64,000 nt of DNA from Pseudarthrobacter sulfonivorans. Its GTDB lineage: Bacteria; Actinomycetota; Actinomycetes; Actinomycetales; Micrococcaceae. The stretch covers positions 2,976,001 through 3,040,000 of the forward strand of contig NZ_CP013747.1 in NCBI RefSeq assembly GCF_001484605.1. Reading direction: 5' to 3'. A program made the position numbers and the translations under genes. The notes under the pieces are model-generated. The model searched no databases. It worked only from the letters and a program-made list of their open reading frames with translations, and was not told the DNA's origin. Positions 16,673 to 24,087 of this stretch are shown here, one piece after another (the stretch's first letter is position 1; every line of letters begins with the position of its first letter).

Positions 16673-17260
16673 CTAAGGCGGCGTCGAACTCGACAGCCGC
16701 GACGCCCGCAACAGCGTGGCCTCGCCGGCGCGCTCGGGCTCGAGCGGCACGGGGCTGACCAGTACCGCCGGCCCGCGGTGCAGGACTCCGTCGGAAATTA
16801 CCCGGCAGCGCACACCGCCCCGGCCGCGCATTGCTTTGTGTGCGCCCGGGGCGAGCATCTCGTCCATCCAGACGCAGGGGTGGGCGGGCCGCCCGGCCGT
16901 GAGTCGCACCAGGTCTCCCTGGGATTCCAGGGCAAAGTCGTGTCCCAGCAACGGAGCCAGATGAGCGCCTCGGAGCACAACGTTGCGCCTTGTCAGGAGC
17001 GGGTCAAACCGTGCCGTTCCCAGCTCCGCGGCGATGGCCTCGAGCGACTCGATCGCGAACAGGGTGACGGCGGCGTCCAAGTGCGCGGCCTTGCCGAAGA
17101 ACCGGTCCCCGACGATGCCCTTGCCCGCCACGAGCTCCACCCGCCCGGCATCCGCGGTGGGGACATCCGCGGCACCCTCGCGGGCCCGGCCGAAGTAGGC
17201 GTGCGCCGGCGAGACCAGGAGATGCAGGACCTCCACGTCGTACCGAAAGGTTTCCGTCAT
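16673..17260 (-). CDS. MOSC-domain protein
   Basis: 195-residue MOSC (molybdenum-cofactor sulfurase C-terminal) protein. Key segments are GKGIVGDRFFGKAAHLDAAVTLF (beta-barrel entry), FDPLLTRRNVVLRG, and the cysteine-bearing RPAHPCVWMDEM followed by MRGRGGVRCRVISDGVLHRG. Stand-alone MOSC proteins are predicted to bind or transfer sulfur or carry molybdenum cofactor; the specific substrate is unknown. A 13-G homopolymer lies about 25 bases before the start codon. Confidence 0.85.
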   Translation of the reverse strand: MTETFRYDVEVLHLLVSPAHAYFGRAREGAADVPTADAGRVELVAGKGIVGDRFFGKAAHLDAAVTLFAIESLEAIAAELGTARFDPLLTRRNVVLRGAHLAPLLGHDFALESQGDLVRLTAGRPAHPCVWMDEMLAPGAHKAMRGRGGVRCRVISDGVLHRGPAVLVSPVPLEPERAGEATLLRASRLSSSTPP

Positions 17261-17283
17261 GCCACAAAACTACTCCGCCGGGC

Positions 17284-17296
17284 GGGGGGGGGGGGG
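17284..17296. repeat. Homopolymeric G13 tract
   Basis: Thirteen consecutive G residues in the region upstream of the MOSC start (17260). This is a slippage-prone tract, or possibly a sequencing-length error. Confidence 0.9.
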
Positions 17297-17338
17297 CTTA
17301 AGTGACCGCTCGCGCCGAGTGGAACGGCCCCAAACGCG

Positions 17339-17374
17339 AGCGGACGACGGCGGGAGGTTCCGCCGTCGTCCGCT
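17339..17374. repeat. GC-rich intergenic palindrome, copy 5
   Basis: AGCGGACGACGGCGGGA, GG, TTCCGCCGTCGTCCGCT: one mismatch to the perfect form. It is preceded at about 17298-17318 by a motif (AAGTGACCGCTCGCGCCGAG) related to the tail of copies 8 and 9. It lies just downstream of the small protein encoded at 17385-17609. Confidence 0.88.
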
Positions 17375-17384
17375 AGCTTTACTG

Positions 17385-17609
17385 CTAAGCGGGCAGATCG
17401 CGCCTTTCGTGTGTCTGGCCGTATGGGACATCGCGGCTGACGGCGACCGTGTAGCTGGTGTAGCTGTGCTGTGTGACGAGGATGCCGTGGCGGCTTTCCT
17501 TCATGGCGTGTTCGCGGGCCATTTCCACCGCGGTGTTGAGGTCGTTTTCGACCGTGTCAGGATCGTGGGCTGTGATTGCCAGGACAAGGTCAGAGTGGCG
17601 CTTGATCAT
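17385..17609 (-). CDS. Small conserved-looking protein, unknown
   Basis: 74 residues starting MIKRHSDLVLAITAHDPDTV, then ENDLNTAVEMAREHAM, then RHGILVTQHSYTSYTVAVSRDVPYG. Alternating strands and one helix suggest a compact alpha/beta fold. I chose the internal Met because the longer reading (to 17675) adds a Pro-rich non-structured leader. A purine-rich AAGAGA lies upstream. No named family recognised. Confidence 0.6.
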   Translation of the reverse strand: MIKRHSDLVLAITAHDPDTVENDLNTAVEMAREHAMKESRHGILVTQHSYTSYTVAVSRDVPYGQTHERRDLPA

Positions 17610-17925
17610 GGTGGTCTCTTTCTCGGCGGGATCCCGGGACTCTGGGTAGGCGCAAGTTTCCGGGCCCGGGCGCACCCGGGGAGGCGGAAAGCGGTGGTTC
17701 CAGAGGGGTTGCCCGGCATCTCTGATGGGGCGGTGGCCGGCCGAATTGTCCGGCGGGCTGGATCGGCGGAAGCATTTGTTCCTGCGGATCTGTAGCCAGT
17801 GTGCCTGAACGGATGGTCCCGGGGCAATAGGTAGGCCGAAAAAATCGGGGGAGCCTGACTAAGCGCCAGAGTACGACGGCGGGACGTCCCGCCGTCGCCC
17901 GCCAAATCGCTGGTGGGTAGTTGGC
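17610..17925. other. Gene-free gap with one repeat
   Basis: About 316 bases between the small gene and the ZIP transporter. It contains palindrome copy 6 (17871-17900) near the ZIP 3' end. No coding frame with plausible start, ribosome site and length was found. Confidence 0.6.
17871..17900. repeat. GC-rich intergenic palindrome, copy 6 (truncated arms)
   Basis: GTACGACGGCGGGA, CG, TCCCGCCGTCGCCC: the core is intact and the outer GCGGAC arms are lost. It lies downstream of the ZIP gene stop and so could terminate the ZIP/oxidase transcript. Confidence 0.8.
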
Positions 17926-19158
17926 CTAGGCCTGGACCAACAGGCCGGTGGCGAACATCAGTCCCATTCCCAGGACGATGCCTGCGCCGGTGAGCGGGGT
18001 GAAGGCCTTGCCCGCGGTGTCCTTGAGCATTGGCAGGAGTTTGACGGCCACCTGGGCCACGGCTCCGGCTCCGATGCCGAGCAGGAAAGCAGCAAGGGCC
18101 GGCTGGTACACGGTCGCCCCGAGGAGGGCCCCGGCGGCCGCGGGCGCTCCTGCGATGAGTCCCAGGATCACCAGGCGGCCCAGGCCGGGGGCTTGTTTGG
18201 CGAGCGGGGTGACGATCGCCAGGCCCTCGGTTGTGTTGTGGATGGCGAAGCCTACGATCAGGGACGCGCCCAAGGCGAGTGAGCCCACCGCGTACGCGGA
18301 TCCGATGGCGAGTCCTTCGCCGAAGTTGTGCAGGCCGATGCCGATGGCGATCAGCAGCGCCAGGCGCTGCGGCGGCAGGGCTGAAGGTTGGCCGGCAGCG
18401 CTGGAGTTCTGGTGCCGGCGCATCCACGCATCCGTTCCCTCGAGGATGAGGTAGGCGGTCACGGCGCCGAGGAAGACGACCATGGGGCCGCCGAACGCGC
18501 CGCTGCCGGCCAAGAGTCCCACGGCTTCGAGGGTCGCGTCGATGGCCAGGAAGGCCAGCAGCCCGACGGTGACTCCCAAGAGGACGCGGACCCAGGACGC
18601 GGACGAACGGCGCACGAACGGCATCCACAGCATTCCCAGGGCCACGGGTATCACGCCCACATAGATCCCCATGAGCAACATGAGTCCGAAGAAGGAGCTG
18701 CCGCGCTCCGGACTCAGGGCGGCCGCTTCAATAACCGCCGGGATCTTGCCGCCGTTCGAGGTCACCAGCGCCACCTCGTAGGGATCCCCTTCCACCCAGC
18801 TGTAGATGATGGTGAGGGTGGTGGACTCCAGCGGCGCCATGGTTTCCCGGGTCTGCGTGAACAGGGCGTAGTAGTCCGAGACGTTGACCTGGGCGATGGA
18901 TACCGGGTCGGGTCCCTCGTTGCGGACGGTAATGGCGATCTGGCCTGATGTCAGGCGGATGTCTTCGACGGCGACCTCCTCCTTAGGCGGAACGCCGTCG
19001 GAGAGTTTGTTGAGACCGGGTGCGTTGAGCAATGTGAACAGGCCCAGCAGGATTGCGATCAGGACCAGGGGGCCCAATCCGAGCATCCACCGCGGCACCG
19101 GTGGCCGGCGGTGGGGTGCGGCCGCCAGGGCGGCAGCTGACTTTTCATCCAGGCTCAT
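17926..19158 (-). CDS. ZIP-family divalent metal transporter with N-terminal extension
   Basis: 410-residue membrane protein. After a first membrane helix (about 25-45) there is an extracytoplasmic beta-type domain (about 55-150: ITVRNEGPDPVSIAQVNVSDYY), then eight or so helices of the ZIP fold. The metal-path helices carry GLHNFGEGLAIGSAY and AIHNTTEGLAIV, the HNxxEGxA signature of ZIP helices 4 and 5. The extra N-terminal domain is unusual for bacterial ZIPs. Its ATG overlaps the stop of the upstream multicopper oxidase (ATGA), so the two are cotranscribed. With the adjacent MntR-type regulator, manganese or iron is the likely cargo; zinc is the family default. Confidence 0.88.
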   Translation of the reverse strand: MSLDEKSAAALAAAPHRRPPVPRWMLGLGPLVLIAILLGLFTLLNAPGLNKLSDGVPPKEEVAVEDIRLTSGQIAITVRNEGPDPVSIAQVNVSDYYALFTQTRETMAPLESTTLTIIYSWVEGDPYEVALVTSNGGKIPAVIEAAALSPERGSSFFGLMLLMGIYVGVIPVALGMLWMPFVRRSSASWVRVLLGVTVGLLAFLAIDATLEAVGLLAGSGAFGGPMVVFLGAVTAYLILEGTDAWMRRHQNSSAAGQPSALPPQRLALLIAIGIGLHNFGEGLAIGSAYAVGSLALGASLIVGFAIHNTTEGLAIVTPLAKQAPGLGRLVILGLIAGAPAAAGALLGATVYQPALAAFLLGIGAGAVAQVAVKLLPMLKDTAGKAFTPLTGAGIVLGMGLMFATGLLVQA

Positions 19159-20288
19159 GATGCGCCCACCTCGAAGAAGCCCATCCAGCCCAGTTCCGCG
19201 AACTCGGTCTTGTGGGCGTGGAACATGTACTTGCCCGGGTATGGGAAGCGGAGCTCCACGATGCCGCGCTGGCCCTGCACTTGCGAGATGGTGTCGGTGT
19301 ATTCACTGGGCGTCAGCATGGTCCCGGTGGGGTAGTAGTGGAAGAAGTTTCCGTGCACGTGGAAGGAATTGATGGGGTCGTATTCGAGGACGTTGATGAG
19401 GTGGATCCGGACGAGCTCGTTTTGCTTGACCTGGACGGGGAAGTCCATGAAGTGGAAGGGCAGTCCGTTGACGGAGTAGAACTCGTTGTCGTCGCCGCCG
19501 TCGGTGTTGTAGCCGTTCATCACCATGACCATTTCGTTGTCGGCTTTCGGCCGGCCTACTTTGGGTTCGATGATGAAGCCGCCGTAGAGGCCCTTGGCGA
19601 TGTGCGGCGCCAGTGGCGACTGGTGGCAGTGGTAGAGATGCGTGCCGAATGGTGTGGCATCAAATTCGTAGGTGAAGCTTTGGCCCGGAGCGATGGACCC
19701 GGCGCCGATCCCCGGGGTGCCGTCCATCTCGGCCCGGTGGATCCCGTGGAAGTGGATGGTGTGGGGGTGCGCTCCGGCATTGGTGAAGTGGATCCGCAGG
19801 GCGTCGCCTTCCTGCGCCCAGAGGGTCGGACCGGGGATCCGGCCGTTGTAGCTCCAGCCCGGGAACGTCACCCCCGGGGCGATCTCGAAGTCCATATCTA
19901 CTGCGACGATGTCCCACTCCCGAAGGGTGCGGCCGTCCGGAAGCGTGCTGGTTTTCCCCCGGTCGAAATCGTGCAGGATCGCGGTCGGGTCGATCCCTGC
20001 GCGCTCCGGCGGGACGGAACCGCCGGCGAAGCCTGCGTGACCGGCATGGTTCGCCATGTGGCCAGCGTCCGTGCGGGGCGAACCAGCGCCTGCCGCTGAG
20101 GAGCCGTCCGTGGAAGTCTTCGCTGCCTGACCTGACACCGTGCCGTGTCCGGCGTGATGCCCGGGATCCTTGGAATCCAACGGTGCCCAGCCGGCAAGCG
20201 CAGGCGCCGCGGCAAAGGCCGCCGCTCCTGCGAGCATGGCACGCCGCGTCGGCATCGTCTTTCCTTCGGTTTTCGGCGTGCCGTCCAT
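19155..20288 (-). CDS. Exported two-domain-type multicopper oxidase
   Basis: 377 residues from the ATG at 20288 (GGAGAT immediately upstream; a longer start at 20306 is possible). A twin-arginine-like signal, MPTRRAMLAGAAAFAAAPALAG, is followed by a His/Gly-rich linker (KDPGHHAGHG, HMANHAGHAGF) that could bind metal. Copper ligands: HTIHFHGIHR, HLYHCHQSPLAPH, NSFHVHGNFFH and MFHAHKTEFAELGWMG. It therefore has type 1, 2 and 3 copper sites and resembles nitrite-reductase-like or manganese-oxidising MCOs. It acts outside the membrane. It is cotranscribed with a ZIP transporter and divergent from an MntR-type regulator; oxidation of Mn(II) or Fe(II) coupled to metal handling is a plausible but unproven role. 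Confidence 0.88.
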   Translation of the reverse strand: MDGTPKTEGKTMPTRRAMLAGAAAFAAAPALAGWAPLDSKDPGHHAGHGTVSGQAAKTSTDGSSAAGAGSPRTDAGHMANHAGHAGFAGGSVPPERAGIDPTAILHDFDRGKTSTLPDGRTLREWDIVAVDMDFEIAPGVTFPGWSYNGRIPGPTLWAQEGDALRIHFTNAGAHPHTIHFHGIHRAEMDGTPGIGAGSIAPGQSFTYEFDATPFGTHLYHCHQSPLAPHIAKGLYGGFIIEPKVGRPKADNEMVMVMNGYNTDGGDDNEFYSVNGLPFHFMDFPVQVKQNELVRIHLINVLEYDPINSFHVHGNFFHYYPTGTMLTPSEYTDTISQVQGQRGIVELRFPYPGKYMFHAHKTEFAELGWMGFFEVGAS

Positions 20289-20313
20289 TTCATCTCCATT
20301 GACCAAACACTTT

Positions 20314-20331
20314 TGTTAGGCCAGTCTAACA
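20314..20331. promoter_or_regulatory. MntR/DtxR-type operator dyad
   Basis: TGTTAGGCCAGTCTAACA: outer six bases on each side are perfectly symmetric, matching the TTAG...CTAA core of DtxR/MntR boxes. It lies 25 bases before the oxidase start and 27 bases before the regulator start, so one site can serve both directions. Confidence 0.7.
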
Positions 20332-20358
20332 TTCATGTTCGGCTGGTAATATGGGGAT

Positions 20359-21027
20359 ATGACCGTCTCCGAGCTGACAGCTTCCGCGCAGGACTACCTG
20401 AAGATGATCTGGTCCTCAACGGAATGGGCCGAGGCTCCCATCACTGTTGGCGCCATGGCCGAGCGGATGGCGGTCAAACCGTCCACCGTTTCGGACGGCA
20501 TCCGTCGGCTGGCAAAGCAGGGCCTGGTCACCCATGCCCCCTATGGCAGCATCGAACTGACGCCCGCCGGCCGGGCACACGCTGTCGAAATGGTGCGCAG
20601 GCACCGGCTTCTGGAAACATTCCTCGTGCAGATTCTGGGATACGGCTGGGACGAGGTACACGACGAGGCCGAGATCCTCGAGCACGCCGTTTCCGACACC
20701 ATGATCCAGCGCATTGACGAGAAGCTCGGCCACCCCACCAGGGATCCACACGGAGACCCAATCCCCTCTGGGAATGGGGTACCGCACCCCCCGCAAGGGG
20801 ATCCTCTGACATCCGTGGAACCGGAACGGACGGTCACCATCACAAGGATCTCGGACGCGGACCCGGACATGCTCCGGTACTTCACCCAGCTCGGGCTGGG
20901 ACCGGACACCCGGCTCCAAGTTTTAGCACACCGCCCGTATGCGGACGTGACCACGATTCGGGTGGGGGACCGCGACGTTGATCTGGGCCCCTCCGCAGCA
21001 GAGGCCATCTGGGTAGTGGCAAACTAA
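20359..21027 (+). CDS. MntR/DtxR-family metal-dependent regulator
   Basis: 222 residues with the three-part DtxR layout: N-terminal winged helix (about 1-65, MAERMAVKPSTVSDGIRRLAKQGLV), helical dimerisation/metal domain (HRLLETFLVQILGYGW, DEAEILEHAVSD) and a C-terminal SH3-like FeoA domain after about residue 140. At the metal site the sequence ExxEH (EILEH) has Glu where DtxR/IdeR has Cys, as in MntR, which favours manganese. Divergent from the multicopper oxidase-ZIP operon with a matching dyad between. A TAATAT hexamer ends 7 bases before the ATG, so translation may be leaderless. Confidence 0.88.
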   Translation: MTVSELTASAQDYLKMIWSSTEWAEAPITVGAMAERMAVKPSTVSDGIRRLAKQGLVTHAPYGSIELTPAGRAHAVEMVRRHRLLETFLVQILGYGWDEVHDEAEILEHAVSDTMIQRIDEKLGHPTRDPHGDPIPSGNGVPHPPQGDPLTSVEPERTVTITRISDADPDMLRYFTQLGLGPDTRLQVLAHRPYADVTTIRVGDRDVDLGPSAAEAIWVVAN

Positions 21028-21120
21028 GGGCGCTCCGGAAAGCGTGCCGGGCCGGCCCGGTGTATGCCCGCCGTGCCCTGCACCACAGCGGCCTTACCGC
21101 TGGAAAGATAGAGTGTCACG

Positions 21121-21897
21121 GTGAAGATTGCCCTGGCTCCCGACGGCGCCGAACTGGCGTGGGCCGAAGAAGGGCAGGGCGGGCCCCTGCTGCTGATTGC
21201 CGGCCAGGCCACGGCGATGGAGGGTTGGGGACCAACGGCGGAGGCCTTGGCTGAGCATTTCCGCGTCATCCGCTTCGACCACCGGGGGATCGGCGGGAGC
21301 AGCAACGGCGACGCCGGCCGCTACACCACGAGGCTCCTTGCCGCCGACGCGGCGGCTGTCCTGAAGGCCTCTCGCGCCGAGTCCGCACACGTGTACGGCC
21401 ACTCCATGGGCGGTCGGGTGGCCCAATGGCTTGCTATCGACCACCCGCAGAGTGTTCGTGGGCTGATTCTTGCCGCCACAAGCGGAGGCAAACTGGCGGG
21501 AGCCGAGCCCACCAAGGACGCCATGGAAGCCCTAGTCAGCGGCGACATGGCGCGCCTCGCGCCCCTCTTCTTTGCTCCGGAATGGGCCGCGGACCACCCC
21601 GACGCCACACGCGCGTTCTTCAATTCGCGGGCCACAGCCTGGGCCAAAGCACGCCACTTCCGTGCCAGCCAGGACCACGACGCATGGAGCCACCTCGGCT
21701 CCATCGAATCTCCCACGCTCATCCTCCACGGCACCGACGACGCCCTGACACCCATGCTTAACGCCGTCCAGTTGCACCGGCACATTCGCTGCTCCACGCT
21801 GGCCAAGGTCCCCGGCGCCGGCCACGGCCTCCACCTGGACCGTCCGGAAACCATCCAGTGGATCCGGCAGTTCATCGCCGCTAAAGCAGCCCTCTGA
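21121..21897 (+). CDS. Alpha/beta hydrolase
   Basis: 258-residue alpha/beta-hydrolase fold protein from a GTG start. The oxyanion region is at about 25-30, FDHRGIGGS follows strand 4, the nucleophile elbow is GHSMGG (Ser near residue 84), acid Asp is in LHGTDDALTP, and catalytic His is in PGAGHGLHLDRPE. It resembles the 3-oxoadipate enol-lactonase/haloperoxidase-like group, but the substrate is unknown. Single gene, followed 7 bases later by palindrome copy 7. Confidence 0.82.
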   Translation: MKIALAPDGAELAWAEEGQGGPLLLIAGQATAMEGWGPTAEALAEHFRVIRFDHRGIGGSSNGDAGRYTTRLLAADAAAVLKASRAESAHVYGHSMGGRVAQWLAIDHPQSVRGLILAATSGGKLAGAEPTKDAMEALVSGDMARLAPLFFAPEWAADHPDATRAFFNSRATAWAKARHFRASQDHDAWSHLGSIESPTLILHGTDDALTPMLNAVQLHRHIRCSTLAKVPGAGHGLHLDRPETIQWIRQFIAAKAAL

Positions 21898-21904
21898 AAC
21901 GGAG

Positions 21905-21940
21905 AGCGGACGACGGCGGGAGGTCCCGCCGTCGTGCGCT
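21905..21940. repeat. GC-rich intergenic palindrome, copy 7
   Basis: AGCGGACGACGGCGGGA, GG, TCCCGCCGTCGTGCGCT: one mismatch. It directly abuts the 5' broken end of the MmyB-like remnant. Confidence 0.88.
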
Positions 21941-21955
21941 TCGCGGCTGACCGCG

Positions 21956-22280
21956 GATTCAGGAGCGAGAGATTTCCTTGACCTCGCCGCAGCACTGCGC
22001 ACCGAATCGGGACGGAACCCCCGCGACCGGGCCCTGAGCACCCTCATCGGTGACCTGGCCACGGGAAGCACTGAATTCTCGACACGCTGGGCACGGCACA
22101 ACGTCCGCTTCCACCGCTCAGCCCGCAAGACGCTGCACAACCCGATAGTCGGCGACCTCGAACTCACGGGCGATTCACTTGAACTCCCCGGAGAAGGTCT
22201 GACCCTCATCGCGTACACGGCCGAACCGGGCAGCGAATCACAGGAAAAACTAGACTCCTCACCATGTGGAGCACCACCAA
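21956..22280 (+). pseudogene. 5'-truncated MmyB-type XRE regulator remnant
   Basis: An open frame without start encodes the C-terminal ligand-binding half of an MmyB-like regulator: ARDFLDLAAALRTESGRNP, then STLIGDLATGSTEFSTRWARH, then LHNPIVGDLELTGDSLEL and LIAYTAEPGSESQEKL. The same segment order occurs in the intact XRE protein at 45988-46902. The N-terminal helix-turn-helix and half the ligand domain are missing. The family-typical end appears frameshifted after EKL. The break coincides with palindrome copy 7, suggesting a deletion endpoint there. Confidence 0.7.
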
Positions 22281-22396
22281 CAAGCGCCCGGTTGAATCGC
22301 CTCAAGGTGACTCCAGCACGGCAACCATCACACCACCCGAAGCTGGCACCCGGTCCTGACGGCTGGACTGCCCTCAGCGCCGGCACGGGCGGGAGT

Positions 22397-22822
22397 TCAG
22401 TTGATTGCCTCGATGCCCAGCCGTTTGAGTTCTTCAAGGTGGTTCCGCATGTTCTGAAGCACCTCGGGGGAATGGGGCTGCCAATCCAAGATCTCGTCAA
22501 CCACCCGCAGCGGCTCGTGGGTGCGGTAGGACCTCGTGGGGTTGCCCGGGAACTTCTTGTCCGTCAGATTGGGGTCATCCTCAAAAGAGCCCGTGGGTTC
22601 CACGCGGTAGATCCTGCCTGGTCCCTCGCCTACGCCAAGTTCGGCTCCCCAGGTAGCCGCATCCAAGGTCGCAGTCAGGTAGATGTAGTTCGCAGTCTTC
22701 CGCTCCCCGTAATTCGACGTGTTGCCGGGTTTCAGAAAGTCCCCAGGCTTCAGGTCGGCTTTGGTGCCGTGGTAGAAGGGCCCGGGGTCTTTGGCCTGCG
22801 GCGACATTGATTCGTTCTCCAT
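22397..22822 (-). CDS. arr: NAD(+)-rifampin ADP-ribosyltransferase
   Basis: 141 residues, the full compact size of Arr. Diagnostic segments: PFYHGTKADLKPGDFL (NAD-binding His), SNYGERKTANYIYLTATLDAATWGAELG, GRIYRVEPTGSFEDDPNLTDKKFPGNPT, and the closing HSPEVLQNMRNHLEELKRLGIEAI. Arr inactivates rifamycins by ADP-ribosylating the C23 hydroxyl. GAGGAGG lies 6 bases before the ATG. It stands alone, with no integron or transposon genes beside it, so it looks like a resident actinobacterial gene. Confidence 0.93.
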   Translation of the reverse strand: MENESMSPQAKDPGPFYHGTKADLKPGDFLKPGNTSNYGERKTANYIYLTATLDAATWGAELGVGEGPGRIYRVEPTGSFEDDPNLTDKKFPGNPTRSYRTHEPLRVVDEILDWQPHSPEVLQNMRNHLEELKRLGIEAIN

Positions 22823-22889
22823 GTACAGCCTCCTCGAAATTTGGCTTCCACTCTAGCTCTCCCACCACTTTGCGCACGCCGGATATGGG

Positions 22890-23813
22890 TCAGCCCTGCA
22901 TTCGTTGGCGGTAGCTCCGGGGCGTTTCGCCGGCGTCGTTCAGGAAATGCCGGTTGAAGTTGGACAGGTTGGAAAACCCGACCTCATAGCAAATGTCCGA
23001 GATGGGTTTGTCGCTGCGTTCGAGCAGCCGGCGTGCATGGGCCAGGCGGAGTTTGCGGACCAGATCGCTGAAGTTCTGGCCGGTGGCGCGCTTGAAGTAT
23101 TTCGAGAAGGTCGGCTCGGACATTCCCACGAGGGCCGCCGCCTCGGACATCCTGACGTTGCCGGCGTGATTGCCAAACACGTACTCCAGCACGATGTCCA
23201 CCACCGCCGCGGCCTGGCCGTCCAGCTGCGGCCTGAACCATTCGTCAGCGAGGTAGCGCCGGTCCTCCTGCGGTGAGCGCGCAAGAATGGCAAACAGTTC
23301 CAGCAGGTGGTGCAGCCGCCCCAGCCCGGTGGAGGTGCCCATCGCTTCGATGGATGCGGCCGCAGCCCGGGCCGTGCTCCCGAGGAACTCGATACCGCGT
23401 GCGGACTGTTCCAGCAGGGGTTCGATTTCGGCCAGCTCCGGAACCAAGGCCGTGGTCTGCTCCACCCATTTTCCATCGAACTGGATCAGGGCGTCCCTGC
23501 CGGCAATGACCTCGCCGGGCTCGAGGTCGCTGACCCAGTCGTGGGGCAGTCCTGATCCCACCAGCGACACATGCCCGGCCTCGAACGTGCCGATGTGGTC
23601 ACCGACAATGAACTTGCCGGTGCCTTTCCTGATCAGGTGGATCTCATACTCGGGGTGGTAATTCCAGCGGGCCGCCGCGGTGGGGTAGTCATGCTCGTGC
23701 CACCGGACCGAATGGTTCGGATCCACCGGGATGACCTCCCGGCTGGCCCGCATGCCCAGCAGCCTTTCGGCAAGCCTGGCCGATGCCCCGTCGCCGGGAT
23801 CTGCAGCACTCAT
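22890..23813 (-). CDS. AraC-family regulator of the polyol operon
   Basis: 307 residues from the ATG at 23813 (GGAGA 9 bases upstream; a longer reading lacks a ribosome site). The N-terminal half is a cupin effector domain (WHEHDYPTAAARWNYHPEYEIHLI, GKFIVGDHIGTFEAGHVSLVGSGLPH). The C-terminal 100 residues hold two helix-turn-helices (SEAAALVGMSEPTFSKYFKRATG; ISDICYEVGFSNLSNFNRHF). It is divergent from the polyol ABC/dehydrogenase operon, and a 9-bp inverted repeat pair lies between. It most likely activates that operon in response to a sugar alcohol. Confidence 0.9.
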   Translation of the reverse strand: MSAADPGDGASARLAERLLGMRASREVIPVDPNHSVRWHEHDYPTAAARWNYHPEYEIHLIRKGTGKFIVGDHIGTFEAGHVSLVGSGLPHDWVSDLEPGEVIAGRDALIQFDGKWVEQTTALVPELAEIEPLLEQSARGIEFLGSTARAAAASIEAMGTSTGLGRLHHLLELFAILARSPQEDRRYLADEWFRPQLDGQAAAVVDIVLEYVFGNHAGNVRMSEAAALVGMSEPTFSKYFKRATGQNFSDLVRKLRLAHARRLLERSDKPISDICYEVGFSNLSNFNRHFLNDAGETPRSYRQRMQG

Positions 23814-23873
23814 AGTGGTTCTCCAAGCCTCCGGGTTCATGAAATATGGACAGCGCCAATGGCACTTTCCCAC

Positions 23874-23941
23874 ACTAGCGCCTGCGCCCGGAAGGCCGAT
23901 AGGGAAAATTAGTATCAGAAACTGGCATGCAGGGCGCTAGT
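23874..23941. promoter_or_regulatory. Spaced inverted repeat, likely AraC-type operator pair
   Basis: ACTAGCGCC (23874-23882) and GGCGCTAGT (23933-23941) are perfect complements separated by 50 bases, with CACA flanks partly extending the match. The spacing is close to five helical turns. Binding by the adjacent AraC protein is inferred. Confidence 0.5.
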
Positions 23942-24026
23942 TGTGCCCTACCCCACACACCTAAAGTTGAGGAATACCAGTCCGGCGCATCGAAATCCCG
24001 ATGACCGGGACCGCCCCAGCCGAGTG

Positions 24027-24046
24027 CGTCGACACGGCAGTCGACG
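24027..24046 (+). promoter_or_regulatory. Leader hairpin before the polyol operon
   Basis: CGTCGAC (24027-24033) pairs with GTCGACG (24040-24046) about 45 bases before the first start codon. It could be part of a 5' UTR structure; no known riboswitch is recognised. Confidence 0.3.
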
Positions 24047-24087
24047 CGAGCCGGCTGTGCACCCCCTGAAGAACAAAGGAGTCCTCA

